A stretch of 64,000 bases of DNA from Eubacterium sp. (GTDB taxonomy: Bacteria; Bacillota; Clostridia; Peptostreptococcales; Anaerovoracaceae). The DNA is taken from positions 62,001 to 126,000 of the forward strand of contig JAFWJS010000035.1 of the NCBI GenBank assembly GCA_017511535.1, written 5' to 3'. Below are positions 34,805-43,174 of the stretch, piece by piece (within the stretch, counting starts at the first letter, position 1; every line of letters starts with the position of its first letter). The position numbers and the translations under genes were made by a program. The notes under the pieces are model-generated. The model was not told the DNA's origin, searched no databases, and worked only from the letters and a program-made list of their open reading frames with translations.

Positions 34805-34998
34805 AACAAAGCCGGTGTTCTGCAGAAGCAGAGAACAGGGAATCAGGTCAGAATCCTGGGCGATCCGGTCACTGTATTAGGGAGCCGAGGCGCATACAGC
34901 CATTGGGACAATGGAACCCCTGCATATACCGCAGGGACAAGCCGTTTCCGAGAAGGCGCGTCACGGCATTGAACTTAAGTCAGGAAACCTGCCGGTTT
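34805..34998 (+). ncRNA. Cobalamin riboswitch 1 (aptamer)
   Basis: The leader contains GCCGGTGTTC at the 5' side, a GGGAATCAGGTCAGAATCCTGGGCGATCC core segment split over 34838-34866, CACTGTATTAGGGAG, then the B12-box-like AGTCAGGAAACCTGCCGGTTT at its 3' end. These are the conserved elements of the AdoCbl-type riboswitch, which binds coenzyme B12. A variable arm with two hairpins lies near 34898-34937. A terminator hairpin at 35096 completes the switch, so B12 should reduce transcription. Confidence 0.95.
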
Positions 34999-35095
34999 TA
35001 GATCCGAAGATGAACTTCCGAAGAAGGTTTGAATCATTTTTTGATGGGACGATTATGTTTCCTGTCAGCTGAGGTATTATGCAAATCGTATGTAC

Positions 35096-35134
35096 AGACC
35101 TTTCCGTGGAGTCATGGGAAGGTCTTTTGTTTTG
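35096..35134 (+). terminator. Riboswitch 1 expression-platform terminator
   Basis: AGACCTTTCC (35096-35105) pairs with GGGAAGGTCT (35116-35125), with a wobble, ahead of TTTTGTTTTG. Between aptamer and terminator lies ATGAACTTCCGAAGAAGGTT (35010-35029), which is repeated exactly after riboswitch 2. Confidence 0.85.
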
Positions 35135-35192
35135 TCCGGAGGACTCACCGGAGATGAGTCAGATAAATACAAAGGTTTTTAGGAGGACACAA

Positions 35193-36434
35193 ATGAAAAA
35201 AGTAATTTCATTACTGCTGGTACTGGCAATGGTATTCTCACTGTCAATGCTGGCAAGCTGCGGAGCTAAGAAAGATGCACCGGCGGAAGAGCCTGCAGCA
35301 GAAGAACAGAAGTCAGATGAAGAACTGGCTAAGGAATGCGCAGACCTTATCGACGCTATCTATGTACAGGAATGGACAGAGCAGATTGAAGAGCAGTGCA
35401 AGGCAGCAAAGGCTGCATGGGATGCTCTGACAGACGCTCAGAAAGAGATGGTAGAAGGAGAAGAGGCTTCTCCAGATTACTTCGGCGCTGACACAGGCGA
35501 CGCTTCCAAGGACGATCCATTGAACGAGGCTCCTGACAAAGAGAACGAGCTTCTGGTCGTAAGCTTCGGAACATCATTCAACGACAGCAGAGCTGAGGAT
35601 ATCGGCGGAATCGAGAAGGCTCTTGCAAAAGCCAACCCTGATTGGGCTGTAAGAAGAGCGTTCACAGCACAGATCATCATCAACCACGTATTCGCAAGAG
35701 ACGGCGAGCAGATCGACAATGTTGACCAGGCTCTCCAGAAGGCAGTTGACGCAAAGGTAAAGAACCTCGTTATCCAGCCTACACACCTGATGCATGGTGC
35801 TGAGTATGACGAGCTCGTAGGAGCTCTTGACAAGGTAAAGGATCAGTTTGATTCAGTCAAGGTAGCTGAGCCTCTGCTTGGTGAAGTTGGTAAAGACGCA
35901 AAAGAGATCAACGCTGACAAGGAAGCAATGGGTAAGGCTCTCGTAGCTGAAGCAGTAGCAAAGTCAGACTATGACACACTGGACGCAGCAGCGGCAGACG
36001 GAACAGCATTCGTATTCATGGGACACGGCACATCACACAATGCAGCTGTTACATATGACCAGATGCAGGCACAGTTCGAGAAGCTCGGATACAAGAACGT
36101 ATTCGTAGGAACAGTTGAAGGAAATCCTGCTGACACAGCTCTTCCGGAAGTCAAAAAGGCTGTAGAAAAGGCCGGATACAAGAAGGTCATCCTTCGTCCT
36201 ATGATGGTAGTTGCAGGCGACCATGCCAACAACGACATGGCTGGTGACGAAGAGGGTTCATGGTACTATGGATTCGTAAACGGTGGTGAATTCGAGGTAG
36301 AAGGAGCTGACGAACCTGTAGATACAGGTGACGGATTCGGTGCTGACAACGTTTCATGCCAGATCGAAGGACTCGGCAGGATCGCTGACATCCAGAAGAT
36401 CTACGTACAGCATACAGCTGACGCTCTTAAGTAA
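35193..36434 (+). CDS. Exported lipoprotein with a CbiK-type (class II) cobaltochelatase domain
   Basis: The 413-residue protein has a lipoprotein signal with lipobox LASC (Cys23). A helical, charged linker follows to about residue 108. The chelatase domain starts ENELLVVSFGTSFNDSRAEDIGGIEKALAK. Putative metal-site histidines are in VIQPTHLMHGAEYDELV, FVFMGHGTSHNAAVTYDQMQ and VVAGDHANNDMAGDEEGSW. CbiK inserts cobalt into sirohydrochlorin in the cytosol, so export is unexpected; a periplasmic form is known in Desulfovibrio. The ATG at 35193 has AGGAGG upstream. Alanine is mostly GCA/GCT, unlike neighbours, hinting at high expression. It is the first gene behind riboswitch 1. Confidence 0.88.
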   Translation: MKKVISLLLVLAMVFSLSMLASCGAKKDAPAEEPAAEEQKSDEELAKECADLIDAIYVQEWTEQIEEQCKAAKAAWDALTDAQKEMVEGEEASPDYFGADTGDASKDDPLNEAPDKENELLVVSFGTSFNDSRAEDIGGIEKALAKANPDWAVRRAFTAQIIINHVFARDGEQIDNVDQALQKAVDAKVKNLVIQPTHLMHGAEYDELVGALDKVKDQFDSVKVAEPLLGEVGKDAKEINADKEAMGKALVAEAVAKSDYDTLDAAAADGTAFVFMGHGTSHNAAVTYDQMQAQFEKLGYKNVFVGTVEGNPADTALPEVKKAVEKAGYKKVILRPMMVVAGDHANNDMAGDEEGSWYYGFVNGGEFEVEGADEPVDTGDGFGADNVSCQIEGLGRIADIQKIYVQHTADALK

Positions 36435-36505
36435 TCGGGCATTGAATGAACATTACAGACAGTAAAGAAACGGCAGGAAGAAAGATCAGTAATAGTTAAA
36501 GCTGT

Positions 36506-36529
36506 CCCGGGCGGGGAGACCCGCCCGGG
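36506..36529 (+). terminator. Strong GC hairpin between the exported chelatase and the next gene
   Basis: CCCGGGCGGG (36506-36515) and CCCGCCCGGG (36520-36529) form a perfect 10-bp stem with a GAGA tetraloop. Only CTTTACTG follows, so it may act as a weak terminator or as an mRNA end that stabilises the upstream message. Confidence 0.55.
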
Positions 36530-36562
36530 CTTTACTGCGTTTAAAGAAGAAAGAGTATTTAC

Positions 36563-37369
36563 ATGAATAAGAGGATCTTTTCGGCGGTATGCGTGATCAT
36601 GCTGCTTTTGATGACTTTGATGACAGGGTGCGGAAACGCCGGAAAACAGGAAGCAGAGGAGCCGGAGCTTGAGAACGGCGTCTATACGGCGACGTTCAAG
36701 TCAGGACACCCGATGTTCCATGTAAACGACGCGAACAACGACAGAGGAGTGCTTACCGTAAAAGACGGCAAGATGAATATACACGTAAGCCTTCAGTCCA
36801 AGAAGATCATCAACCTGTTCTACGGAACAAAGGAGGATGCGCAGAAGAAAGGCGCTGAGCTCATACAGCCGACAAAAGACAAGATCGTATATGACGACGG
36901 ATATGAGGACGAGGTGTATGGATTCGACGTGCCTGTCCCGTATCTGGATAAAGAATTCGACGTATCACTTCTCGGAACACATGGGAACTGGTACACGCAT
37001 CAGGTAGTGGTCTCGGACCCTATACCTGGAGATGACATCCACGCAGGTTCAGAAATGGATCTGGAGGACGGAGAATATGAAGCGGATCTTACTCTTGAAG
37101 GCGGTACAGGAAAGGCTTCGGTCGACAGTCCTGCAAAGCTCGTTGTGAAGGACGGCAAAGCGGTACTCACCGTAGTATGGTCAAGCTCATATTATGACTA
37201 CATGAAAGTAAACGGAAAGAAATACAAGCCGGTCAACGAGGAAGGTAATTCGACATTTGAGATACCGGTGACCAAGCTCAACGAGCCTATGGATATCATC
37301 GGTGACACAACGGCCATGAGTCAGCCGCATGAGATAGAATACAAACTGACAGTGTCAGTAAAAGAATAG
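36563..37369 (+). CDS. Lipoprotein with two NEAT-like beta-rich repeat domains
   Basis: The 268-residue protein has lipobox MTGC (Cys23). Domain A (about 36-152) has GVYTATFKSGHPMFHV, VLTVKDGKMNIHVSL, FYGTKEDAQKKGAELI and ends with GTHGNWYTHQVVV. Domain B (about 167-267) has DGEYEADLTLEGGTGKASVDSPAKLVVKDGKAVLTVVWSSSYYDYMKV, GNSTFEIPVTKLNEPM and GDTTAMSQPHEIEYKL. Both recur in the 46868 and 51865 proteins. The size, beta pattern and aromatic-rich segments suggest a tetrapyrrole-binding fold like NEAT, but this is inference. It is encoded inside a B12-riboswitch operon, so corrinoid or precursor binding is plausible. Confidence 0.8.
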   Translation: MNKRIFSAVCVIMLLLMTLMTGCGNAGKQEAEEPELENGVYTATFKSGHPMFHVNDANNDRGVLTVKDGKMNIHVSLQSKKIINLFYGTKEDAQKKGAELIQPTKDKIVYDDGYEDEVYGFDVPVPYLDKEFDVSLLGTHGNWYTHQVVVSDPIPGDDIHAGSEMDLEDGEYEADLTLEGGTGKASVDSPAKLVVKDGKAVLTVVWSSSYYDYMKVNGKKYKPVNEEGNSTFEIPVTKLNEPMDIIGDTTAMSQPHEIEYKLTVSVKE

Positions 37370-37389
37370 ATCAATGTAAAAGAACGACA

Positions 37390-37424
37390 GGGTGCCGGAA
37401 CCAGAACGGCGCCCTTGTTTCAGT
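37390..37424 (+). terminator. Weak terminator or attenuator before cbiL
   Basis: GGGTGCCG (37390-37397) pairs with CGGCGCCC (37407-37414) with one wobble, followed by TTGTTTCAGTTTT. Together with the hairpin at 36506 it could step down expression of the biosynthetic genes. Confidence 0.5.
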
Positions 37425-37441
37425 TTTAAGGAGGAAGAACA

Positions 37442-38140
37442 ATGAGTGATAAAGGTATATTCTACGGCGTAAGTATCGGCCCCGGCGACCCGGAGCTCAT
37501 GACGCTCAAGTCTGTAAAATGTATCGAGGCATGCGATGTCATCGCTACGCCTGAGACACATTCCGGAGAGAGACTTGCACTGAGCATAGCGGAGCAGGTC
37601 GTGGACATGAAGGACAAGACGATCGTTCCGCTCTATTTCGAAATGTCCAGAGACGCGGAGAAAGTCCATCATACACATCTTAAAGACGCGGATGCCGTCG
37701 AGAAGTATCTTGCGGAGGGCAAGGACGTCGCCATGCTGAATCTCGGCGACGCCACAGTATACGGCACATACTGCTACATCATGGATATTCTTAAAGACCG
37801 CGGATACGAATGCAAGATCATTGCCGGCGTAACGAGCTTCTGCGCGATCTCAAGCGCGCTCGGGATCAGCCTGACAGAGCTGAACGATCCCCTTATCATC
37901 GTTCCGGGCCACGTCGCTGACGAGGTCATGGACATGAGAGGCGTGAAAGTCATCATGAAGTCATATAAGGATCTTCCGGGCGTCATCGAGCAGCTGAAAG
38001 AAAGAGATATGCTCGGAACGAGCGCTATGATCTGCAACTGCGGACTTCCGGATGAGAAAGTCTACACAACACTTGAGGGATTTGATCCTGAAAAAGAAGA
38101 TACAGGATATTTCGCGACTATCATTGCCAAGACAAAATAG
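37442..38140 (+). CDS. cbiL: Cobalt-factor II (precorrin-2) C20-methyltransferase
   Basis: The 232-residue SAM-dependent enzyme adds the C20 methyl group to the corrin ring. The N-terminal FYGVSIGPGDPELMTLKSVKCIEACDVI is the tetrapyrrole methylase signature, followed by MLNLGDATVYGTYCYIMDIL and IIAGVTSFCAISSALG. AAGGAGG precedes the ATG. With CbiK in the same unit the anaerobic route is expected, so CbiL rather than CobI. The later cbi genes (cbiH, F, G, D, J, E, T, C) are not in this window. Confidence 0.92.
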   Translation: MSDKGIFYGVSIGPGDPELMTLKSVKCIEACDVIATPETHSGERLALSIAEQVVDMKDKTIVPLYFEMSRDAEKVHHTHLKDADAVEKYLAEGKDVAMLNLGDATVYGTYCYIMDILKDRGYECKIIAGVTSFCAISSALGISLTELNDPLIIVPGHVADEVMDMRGVKVIMKSYKDLPGVIEQLKERDMLGTSAMICNCGLPDEKVYTTLEGFDPEKEDTGYFATIIAKTK

Positions 38141-38154
38141 AAGGAGAGCTGGCT

Positions 38155-39792
38155 ATGCATTGCATAAGCGTAACATATAGAAAGGCGCCGGTAGACGTCC
38201 GTGAGAAATTCGCCTGGACCAATAAGGAGATCGACCGCTTTCAGAATGAAAAGGCGATAGAGTCATCTGAAAACGGTATGGTCATCCTGTCCACGTGCAA
38301 CAGGAGCGAGGTCTATTTCTCGTCAGACATCGGGATGGATAATATGATCTCGATGCTGAAGGAGCGGCGCGGTATCGATGATCAGACTTTTGATGAATAT
38401 GCCGAGCTGTACCGTGATGAAGATGCGGCAAGGCATCTGTTTGAGGTGACGAGCGGCATGGACTCCATGGTGCTTGGAGAGGATGAGATCCAGCGGCAGG
38501 TCAAGGAGGCGTATCAGTTCGCTCATGAACTCGGCAAGACCGGGCTGGAGATCAACATGCTCTTCCAGGGGGCGCTCAAATGTTCGAGGAAGATCAAAGC
38601 CGGTACAGATATCAAATACCTTCCGGTATCGATCGGAACGCTCACCGCGAACTACGCGGCGGAATTTGCCGGAAAGCTGGGCAGAAAAGCGAACGCCCTT
38701 GTTCTTGGCGCGAGCGGAAAGATCGGAAGCGTTGTCGTGAAAGACATGATCGACCTCGGGTGCTTCAACATGTACTGTACGATGAGAAAACATCATATCG
38801 AGCTTAACGATGAAGAAAAAAATACAGAGATAACAGAGGTCGACTATGATGAGAGATACAGTCTTCTGAATGACGCAGACATAATCATAAGCGCGACGAA
38901 GAGCCCTCACTGCGTCATCACCAGAAAAGAAATGGAAGAGAACATCGATGACCATAAAGAACGCCTTATGATCGATCTTGCAGTCCCGAGAGACATCGAG
39001 AAGGAAGTCGCGGAGATCGAAGGCGTCAACCTTTACGACGTCGACTTCATCAAGACCATGTCTGAGGAGAACAACAGGAAGAAGGCTGAGCTCCGCAGGG
39101 ACATGGAAGCAATAGTCGACGATGTATACGGTGAAGTCAAAGAAGATATCGGATTCAGCGAGCTGCTTCTTGAGAAAAAAGAGCTGTTGGACGCTGATCC
39201 GGATCTCAGGAAAAAAGTATACAAGATGAGGGCTGACCATCCGCTGGAAGAGATCAGGAGCCTTATCGAAGTAAGCGAATTCTCGCAGCGCAAGGCAGGA
39301 TCCCGCACTGTCGACAGCCCGGGATACTTCCCGTTCATGATGGACCTCTCGGGAAAGAGAGTCCTCATCGTAGGCGCCGGAGCCGCCGCGAAGTACAAGG
39401 TGCGCTCGCTTGCTGAAGCGGGAGCAGACCTGACGGTACTGGCACCTTCGTTCTGCCCGGAAGTCGAAAGATATGCAGACAGGGCTGCTTTACTGAAGAA
39501 GGCATACAAAGCCGGAGAAGCTATGGGCTTTGACATCGTGGTAGCGGCTACTAATGACCAGAGAGTAAACGACAGAGTCATGTACGACGCAAAGAAAGCA
39601 GGCGCGCTTACATGTTCCGCGGTGAAGCCTTCCGAGGGAGATTTCATATTCCCTGCGGTGATCAGGAGGAAAGATTACTCGGTCGCGGTATCGACCGACG
39701 GCAGAGATCCTCACGCCGCGAAGCAGCTGAAGAAGAGGATTGAAGACAACCTTACAGACGAGCTGTCTGACATGGTCGAAGTAAAACAGTGA
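38155..39792 (+). CDS. hemA: Glutamyl-tRNA reductase fused to a precorrin-2 dehydrogenase domain
   Basis: The 545-residue protein has an N-terminal HemA part (1 to about 390) with the catalytic Cys region VILSTCNRSEVYF, the substrate region EVTSGMDSMVLGEDEIQRQVKEAY and the NADPH fold NALVLGASGKIGSVVVKDM. From about residue 395, YFPFMMDLSGKRVLIVGAGAAAKYKVRSLAEAGADLTVLAP starts a SirC/Met8-type precorrin-2 dehydrogenase, with VVAATNDQRVNDRV and DFIFPAVIRRKDYSVAVSTDGRDPHAAKQLKKRIE. It thus provides the first committed step and the precorrin-2 to sirohydrochlorin oxidation. Such fusions occur in clostridia. AGAAGGAGAG precedes the ATG. Confidence 0.93.
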   Translation: MHCISVTYRKAPVDVREKFAWTNKEIDRFQNEKAIESSENGMVILSTCNRSEVYFSSDIGMDNMISMLKERRGIDDQTFDEYAELYRDEDAARHLFEVTSGMDSMVLGEDEIQRQVKEAYQFAHELGKTGLEINMLFQGALKCSRKIKAGTDIKYLPVSIGTLTANYAAEFAGKLGRKANALVLGASGKIGSVVVKDMIDLGCFNMYCTMRKHHIELNDEEKNTEITEVDYDERYSLLNDADIIISATKSPHCVITRKEMEENIDDHKERLMIDLAVPRDIEKEVAEIEGVNLYDVDFIKTMSEENNRKKAELRRDMEAIVDDVYGEVKEDIGFSELLLEKKELLDADPDLRKKVYKMRADHPLEEIRSLIEVSEFSQRKAGSRTVDSPGYFPFMMDLSGKRVLIVGAGAAAKYKVRSLAEAGADLTVLAPSFCPEVERYADRAALLKKAYKAGEAMGFDIVVAATNDQRVNDRVMYDAKKAGALTCSAVKPSEGDFIFPAVIRRKDYSVAVSTDGRDPHAAKQLKKRIEDNLTDELSDMVEVKQ

Positions 39793-39803
39793 AGGGAGAC
39801 CAG

Positions 39804-40697
39804 ATGGAGAAAAGAGTGATACGTATAGGCTCGCGTGAGAGCCTTCTGGCGCAGGCTCAGACTGATATGGTCATAGCAGAGCTGGGGGAACTCGGGTACG
39901 AGTGCGAGAAGGTCCTCTTCAAGACGACCGGAGACAAGATGCTGGACAGGCCGCTCAGAGATTTCGGCGGCAAGGCAGTATTCGTGACAGAGATAGAAGA
40001 CTCGCTTCTGGCGGGTGATATCGATATTGCTGTGCACAGCGCGAAGGATATGCCCGGAGAGCTTGCTGACGGACTGGGCATAGCGGCCTGTCTTCCAAGA
40101 GAGGACATACACGACGTGCTCGTTACCAGAAAGGGCACGGCTGCCGCGGATATACACGTGCTCGGAACGAGCAGCCTCAGGAGACAGGGACAGGCAAAGA
40201 ACTATCTTAAGGGCGTGGAGATAAAAGATCTCCGCGGCAACGTCCCGACCAGGATACGTAAGCTGAAAGAAGGAGAGTATGACGCGATCATCCTCGCGGC
40301 TGCTGGACTCAGGAGACTCGGGATCGACTCAGACCATGAGCTGGAGTACAGGTACATCGATACCGGAGATTCACTTCCGGCGGCAGGCCAGGGGATCATC
40401 GCGATAGAATCCCGTGAAGAGGGAGAGATCCACGATATCGCCGCGAAGCTGAACAGGCCGGACGAGATGACGAGGCTCATGACAGAGCGTGCGTTCATGC
40501 GTGAGATCGGAGCTGACTGTCACGATTCTGTCGCGGCGTATTCAGAGCTTGACGGAGACAAGATCTCCATGTCAGTCATGGAAGAGATCAATGGAGAATG
40601 CGTGTACTTCTCAGGAGAAGTAAAAAGAGATGAATGCCTTGAGCTCGCGAAGAGCCTCGGCATGAAAATGAAGCAGGCTGAAGTTGGAAATGACTGA
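39804..40697 (+). CDS. hemC: Porphobilinogen deaminase (hydroxymethylbilane synthase)
   Basis: The 297-residue enzyme joins four porphobilinogens. Motifs are IRIGSRESLLAQAQTDMV, GGKAVFVTEIEDSLLAGDIDIAVHSAKDMPGE, GTSSLRRQGQAKNYLKGVEIKDLRGNVPTRIRKL and the cofactor-attachment region MREIGADCHDSVAAYSEL, with the cysteine that holds the dipyrromethane. ATG 39804 is favoured by GAAGGGAG upstream; a GTG at 39789 overlaps the hemA stop and would add five residues. Confidence 0.95.
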   Translation: MEKRVIRIGSRESLLAQAQTDMVIAELGELGYECEKVLFKTTGDKMLDRPLRDFGGKAVFVTEIEDSLLAGDIDIAVHSAKDMPGELADGLGIAACLPREDIHDVLVTRKGTAAADIHVLGTSSLRRQGQAKNYLKGVEIKDLRGNVPTRIRKLKEGEYDAIILAAAGLRRLGIDSDHELEYRYIDTGDSLPAAGQGIIAIESREEGEIHDIAAKLNRPDEMTRLMTERAFMREIGADCHDSVAAYSELDGDKISMSVMEEINGECVYFSGEVKRDECLELAKSLGMKMKQAEVGND

Positions 40698-40715
40698 TGC
40701 ACCGGAGGAACAATC

Positions 40716-42194
40716 ATGAGTAAAGTATATCTTATCGGAGCAGGTCCCGGCGATCCGGAGCTTGTGACATTGAAAGCAAAGAGACTCGTAAGTGAGGCTG
40801 ATGCGGTTATCTACGACAGCCTGATCCCGAAAGAACTTCTCGACGAAGCGCGTAAAGACGCCGAGATGATCGATGTCGGAAAGCGCATGGGCAGAGAATA
40901 CAAGCTTCAGGACGAGATCAACAGAATAATCATCGAGACTGCCGGGAAATATGAAAAAGTGGTCAGACTGAAGGGCGGAGACCCGTTCGTGTTCGGACGC
41001 GGCGGCGAAGAAGCCATCGCGCTTGAAGAGGCCGATGTGAGCTACGAAGTCATTCCGGGCGTTACGTCTGCGGTATCTGTTCCTGAGCACGCAGGCATTC
41101 CTGTGACTCACAGGAAAGAAGCAAGGAGCTTCTCTGTCATCACGGGACACACAGCTGCCGGCAGCGGAATCGACTACAGCGGCTATGCGGGGATCGATGG
41201 GACGCTGGTATTCCTGATGGGACTTAACAACATACCTGCGATCAGAGACGGACTCATCGCAGGAGGAAAAGATCCGGAGACACCTGCCGCAGTCGTTTCA
41301 TCGGGTTTTGCCATAAACGAGAAGACGGTCAGAGGCACGCTCGCCGATATAGAAGAAAAGGTAAAGGAAGCGGCGCTTGTATCACCGGCGATCATCGTTG
41401 TCGGCGAGGTCACGAAACACGACTTCTCGGGCAGGAAAACAGAGCCTGCAAGAATCGGAGTCGTAGGAACAGACGCCTTCTGCGGCCGTATGGCGAAAAG
41501 GCTGGAGGAGCTTGGCGCTGACGCACTGGTCAAGCAGGCGGTAAGAGTCAGGCTGAAGATCGAAGAAGAAGGAAAAGAAGCGCTGAAAAAGGCGCTGAAC
41601 TATATTGAGGACTACGGCTTCGTTCTGTTCGCAAGCCAGAATGCCATAGACATGTTCTTTGACGCGGCGGACGAAGAACTTATAGACCGGAGAAGATTCG
41701 CCGGCCTGAAGATGGCGGTAGTCGGAGGAGCTACAGCAAAGTGGCTCAGGAAATACGGATATGACGCCGATATAGTGCCGGAAGACTATACAGTAGAATG
41801 TCTCGCGAAGGAAATGGCTGACAGAGTCGGGGACAGAAAAGTCCTCGCCATCCGCGCGGTCAGAGGGAACGAGATACTGTATGACGTTTTCGATCAGAAA
41901 GGCGTCAGCTATGATAAAGTAATGCTGTATGATTCTGTCGGAGAAGCCTTGATGACAGGGGACGAGATCGCGTGTCTCGACTGGCTCATCTTCGGAAGCG
42001 GTTCCGGCGTAGACGTTTTCTTCAGCGAGATGGAGAAGAGCGGGATCGCCGTGCCGGAAGGAGTCAGCTTCGCCTGCATCGGAGAGCCAACGGCAAAGGC
42101 GCTCGCGGAACATGGATACGAGTCGTCGATCTCGGCACAGAAGCATACAGCTGCGGAACTTGCAAAACTTGTTGCGGAAAGGATTGAGAAATGA
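40716..42194 (+). CDS. cobA-hemD: Uroporphyrinogen-III C-methyltransferase fused to uroporphyrinogen-III synthase (CobA-HemD)
   Basis: The 492-residue protein has a SUMT part (1 to about 245): VYLIGAGPGDPELVTLKAKRLVSEADAVIYDSLI, VRLKGGDPFVFGRGGEEAIALEEA and YEVIPGVTSAVSVPEHAGIPVTHR. The HemD part (about 250-490) includes VLFASQNAIDMFF, FAGLKMAVVGGATAKWLRKYGYDADIVPEDYTVECLAKEM and FIGEPTAKALAEHGY-like SFACIGEPTAKALAEHGYES. One polypeptide therefore closes the ring and adds the C2 and C7 methyls, channelling flux to precorrin-2. Its stop overlaps the hemB start by 4 nt. Confidence 0.94.
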   Translation: MSKVYLIGAGPGDPELVTLKAKRLVSEADAVIYDSLIPKELLDEARKDAEMIDVGKRMGREYKLQDEINRIIIETAGKYEKVVRLKGGDPFVFGRGGEEAIALEEADVSYEVIPGVTSAVSVPEHAGIPVTHRKEARSFSVITGHTAAGSGIDYSGYAGIDGTLVFLMGLNNIPAIRDGLIAGGKDPETPAAVVSSGFAINEKTVRGTLADIEEKVKEAALVSPAIIVVGEVTKHDFSGRKTEPARIGVVGTDAFCGRMAKRLEELGADALVKQAVRVRLKIEEEGKEALKKALNYIEDYGFVLFASQNAIDMFFDAADEELIDRRRFAGLKMAVVGGATAKWLRKYGYDADIVPEDYTVECLAKEMADRVGDRKVLAIRAVRGNEILYDVFDQKGVSYDKVMLYDSVGEALMTGDEIACLDWLIFGSGSGVDVFFSEMEKSGIAVPEGVSFACIGEPTAKALAEHGYESSISAQKHTAAELAKLVAERIEK

Positions 42195-43159
42195 TCACAA
42201 GGCAGAGAAGATTAAGGTCAAGTGAGGCGATGAGGCGCCTCGTAAGAGAAACCAGATTATCGGTCGACGAACTCATTTACCCGATATTCGTAGTCGAAGG
42301 TGAAGACATCAAGAATCCTATCGATTCCATGCCGGGGATCTACCAGTACTCGATCGACAGGATCGATGAAGAGCTGGACAGAGTAACGGAGAGCGGAGTC
42401 AAGTGGGTACTCATCTTCGGAGTACCTGCGCATAAGGATGAGGTGGGCAGTGAAGCATATAACAAAGACGGCGTAACACAGCGCGCGATCCGCCACATAA
42501 AAGAGCATGCTCCTGACCTTATGGTCGTCGCAGACGTATGCCTGTGTGAATACACATCGCATGGTCACTGCGGCCTGATCAAGGACGGAGAGATCCTTAA
42601 CGATGAGACTCTGCCGCTTCTTGCAAAGGCGGCTGTTACGCTGGCTGACGCAGGGGCTGACATCATCGCGCCGTCAGACATGATGGATGGGAGAGTTGCT
42701 GCGATAAGAGCTGCCCTGGACGAGAGCGGCCATACCAACACGCCGATCATGTCATACAGCACCAAATTTGCTTCGGCATATTATTCACCGTTCAGAGACG
42801 CGGCACATTCCGCTCCGCAGTTCGGTGACAGAAAGACATATCAGATGGATCATCACAACGGAAGAGAGGCCGTACGCGAATCCATGCTGGACGTGGACGA
42901 GGGCGCTGACATCGTCATGGTCAAGCCTGCGCTTGCCTTCCTCGACGTTGTGAAGGAAGTGTCGTGGAACGTCGATATCCCTCTGGCAGCATATAACGTC
43001 AGCGGTGAGTACTCCATGGTGAAGGCCGCCGCGGCGAACGGGTGGATCGATGAGAAGCGTATAGTGATGGAGAACATGATAGCGATCAAAAGAGCCGGCG
43101 CCGATATCATAATCACATATCACGCACTTGACGTCGCAAAATGGCTGAAGGATGAATAA
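42191..43159 (+). CDS. hemB: Delta-aminolevulinic acid dehydratase (porphobilinogen synthase)
   Basis: The 322-residue enzyme condenses two ALA molecules. It has RLRSSEAMRRLVRETRLSVDELIYPIFVVEG, the zinc-site cysteines in VADVCLCEYTSHGHCG, DIIAPSDMMDGRVAAIR and the Schiff-base lysines in MSYSTKFASAYYSPFRDA and VMVKPALAFLD. Length is normal. The ATG overlaps the cobA-hemD stop (ATGA), so translation is coupled. Confidence 0.96.
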   Translation: MITRQRRLRSSEAMRRLVRETRLSVDELIYPIFVVEGEDIKNPIDSMPGIYQYSIDRIDEELDRVTESGVKWVLIFGVPAHKDEVGSEAYNKDGVTQRAIRHIKEHAPDLMVVADVCLCEYTSHGHCGLIKDGEILNDETLPLLAKAAVTLADAGADIIAPSDMMDGRVAAIRAALDESGHTNTPIMSYSTKFASAYYSPFRDAAHSAPQFGDRKTYQMDHHNGREAVRESMLDVDEGADIVMVKPALAFLDVVKEVSWNVDIPLAAYNVSGEYSMVKAAAANGWIDEKRIVMENMIAIKRAGADIIITYHALDVAKWLKDE

Positions 43160-43174
43160 AACTGAGGAAGAACA

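Noticed and set aside
38323..39240. 305-residue open frame on the minus strand opposite hemA
   Set aside because: It is antisense to a strongly conserved gene, has no Shine-Dalgarno or recognisable motif, and shows the composition of a codon-mirror frame.
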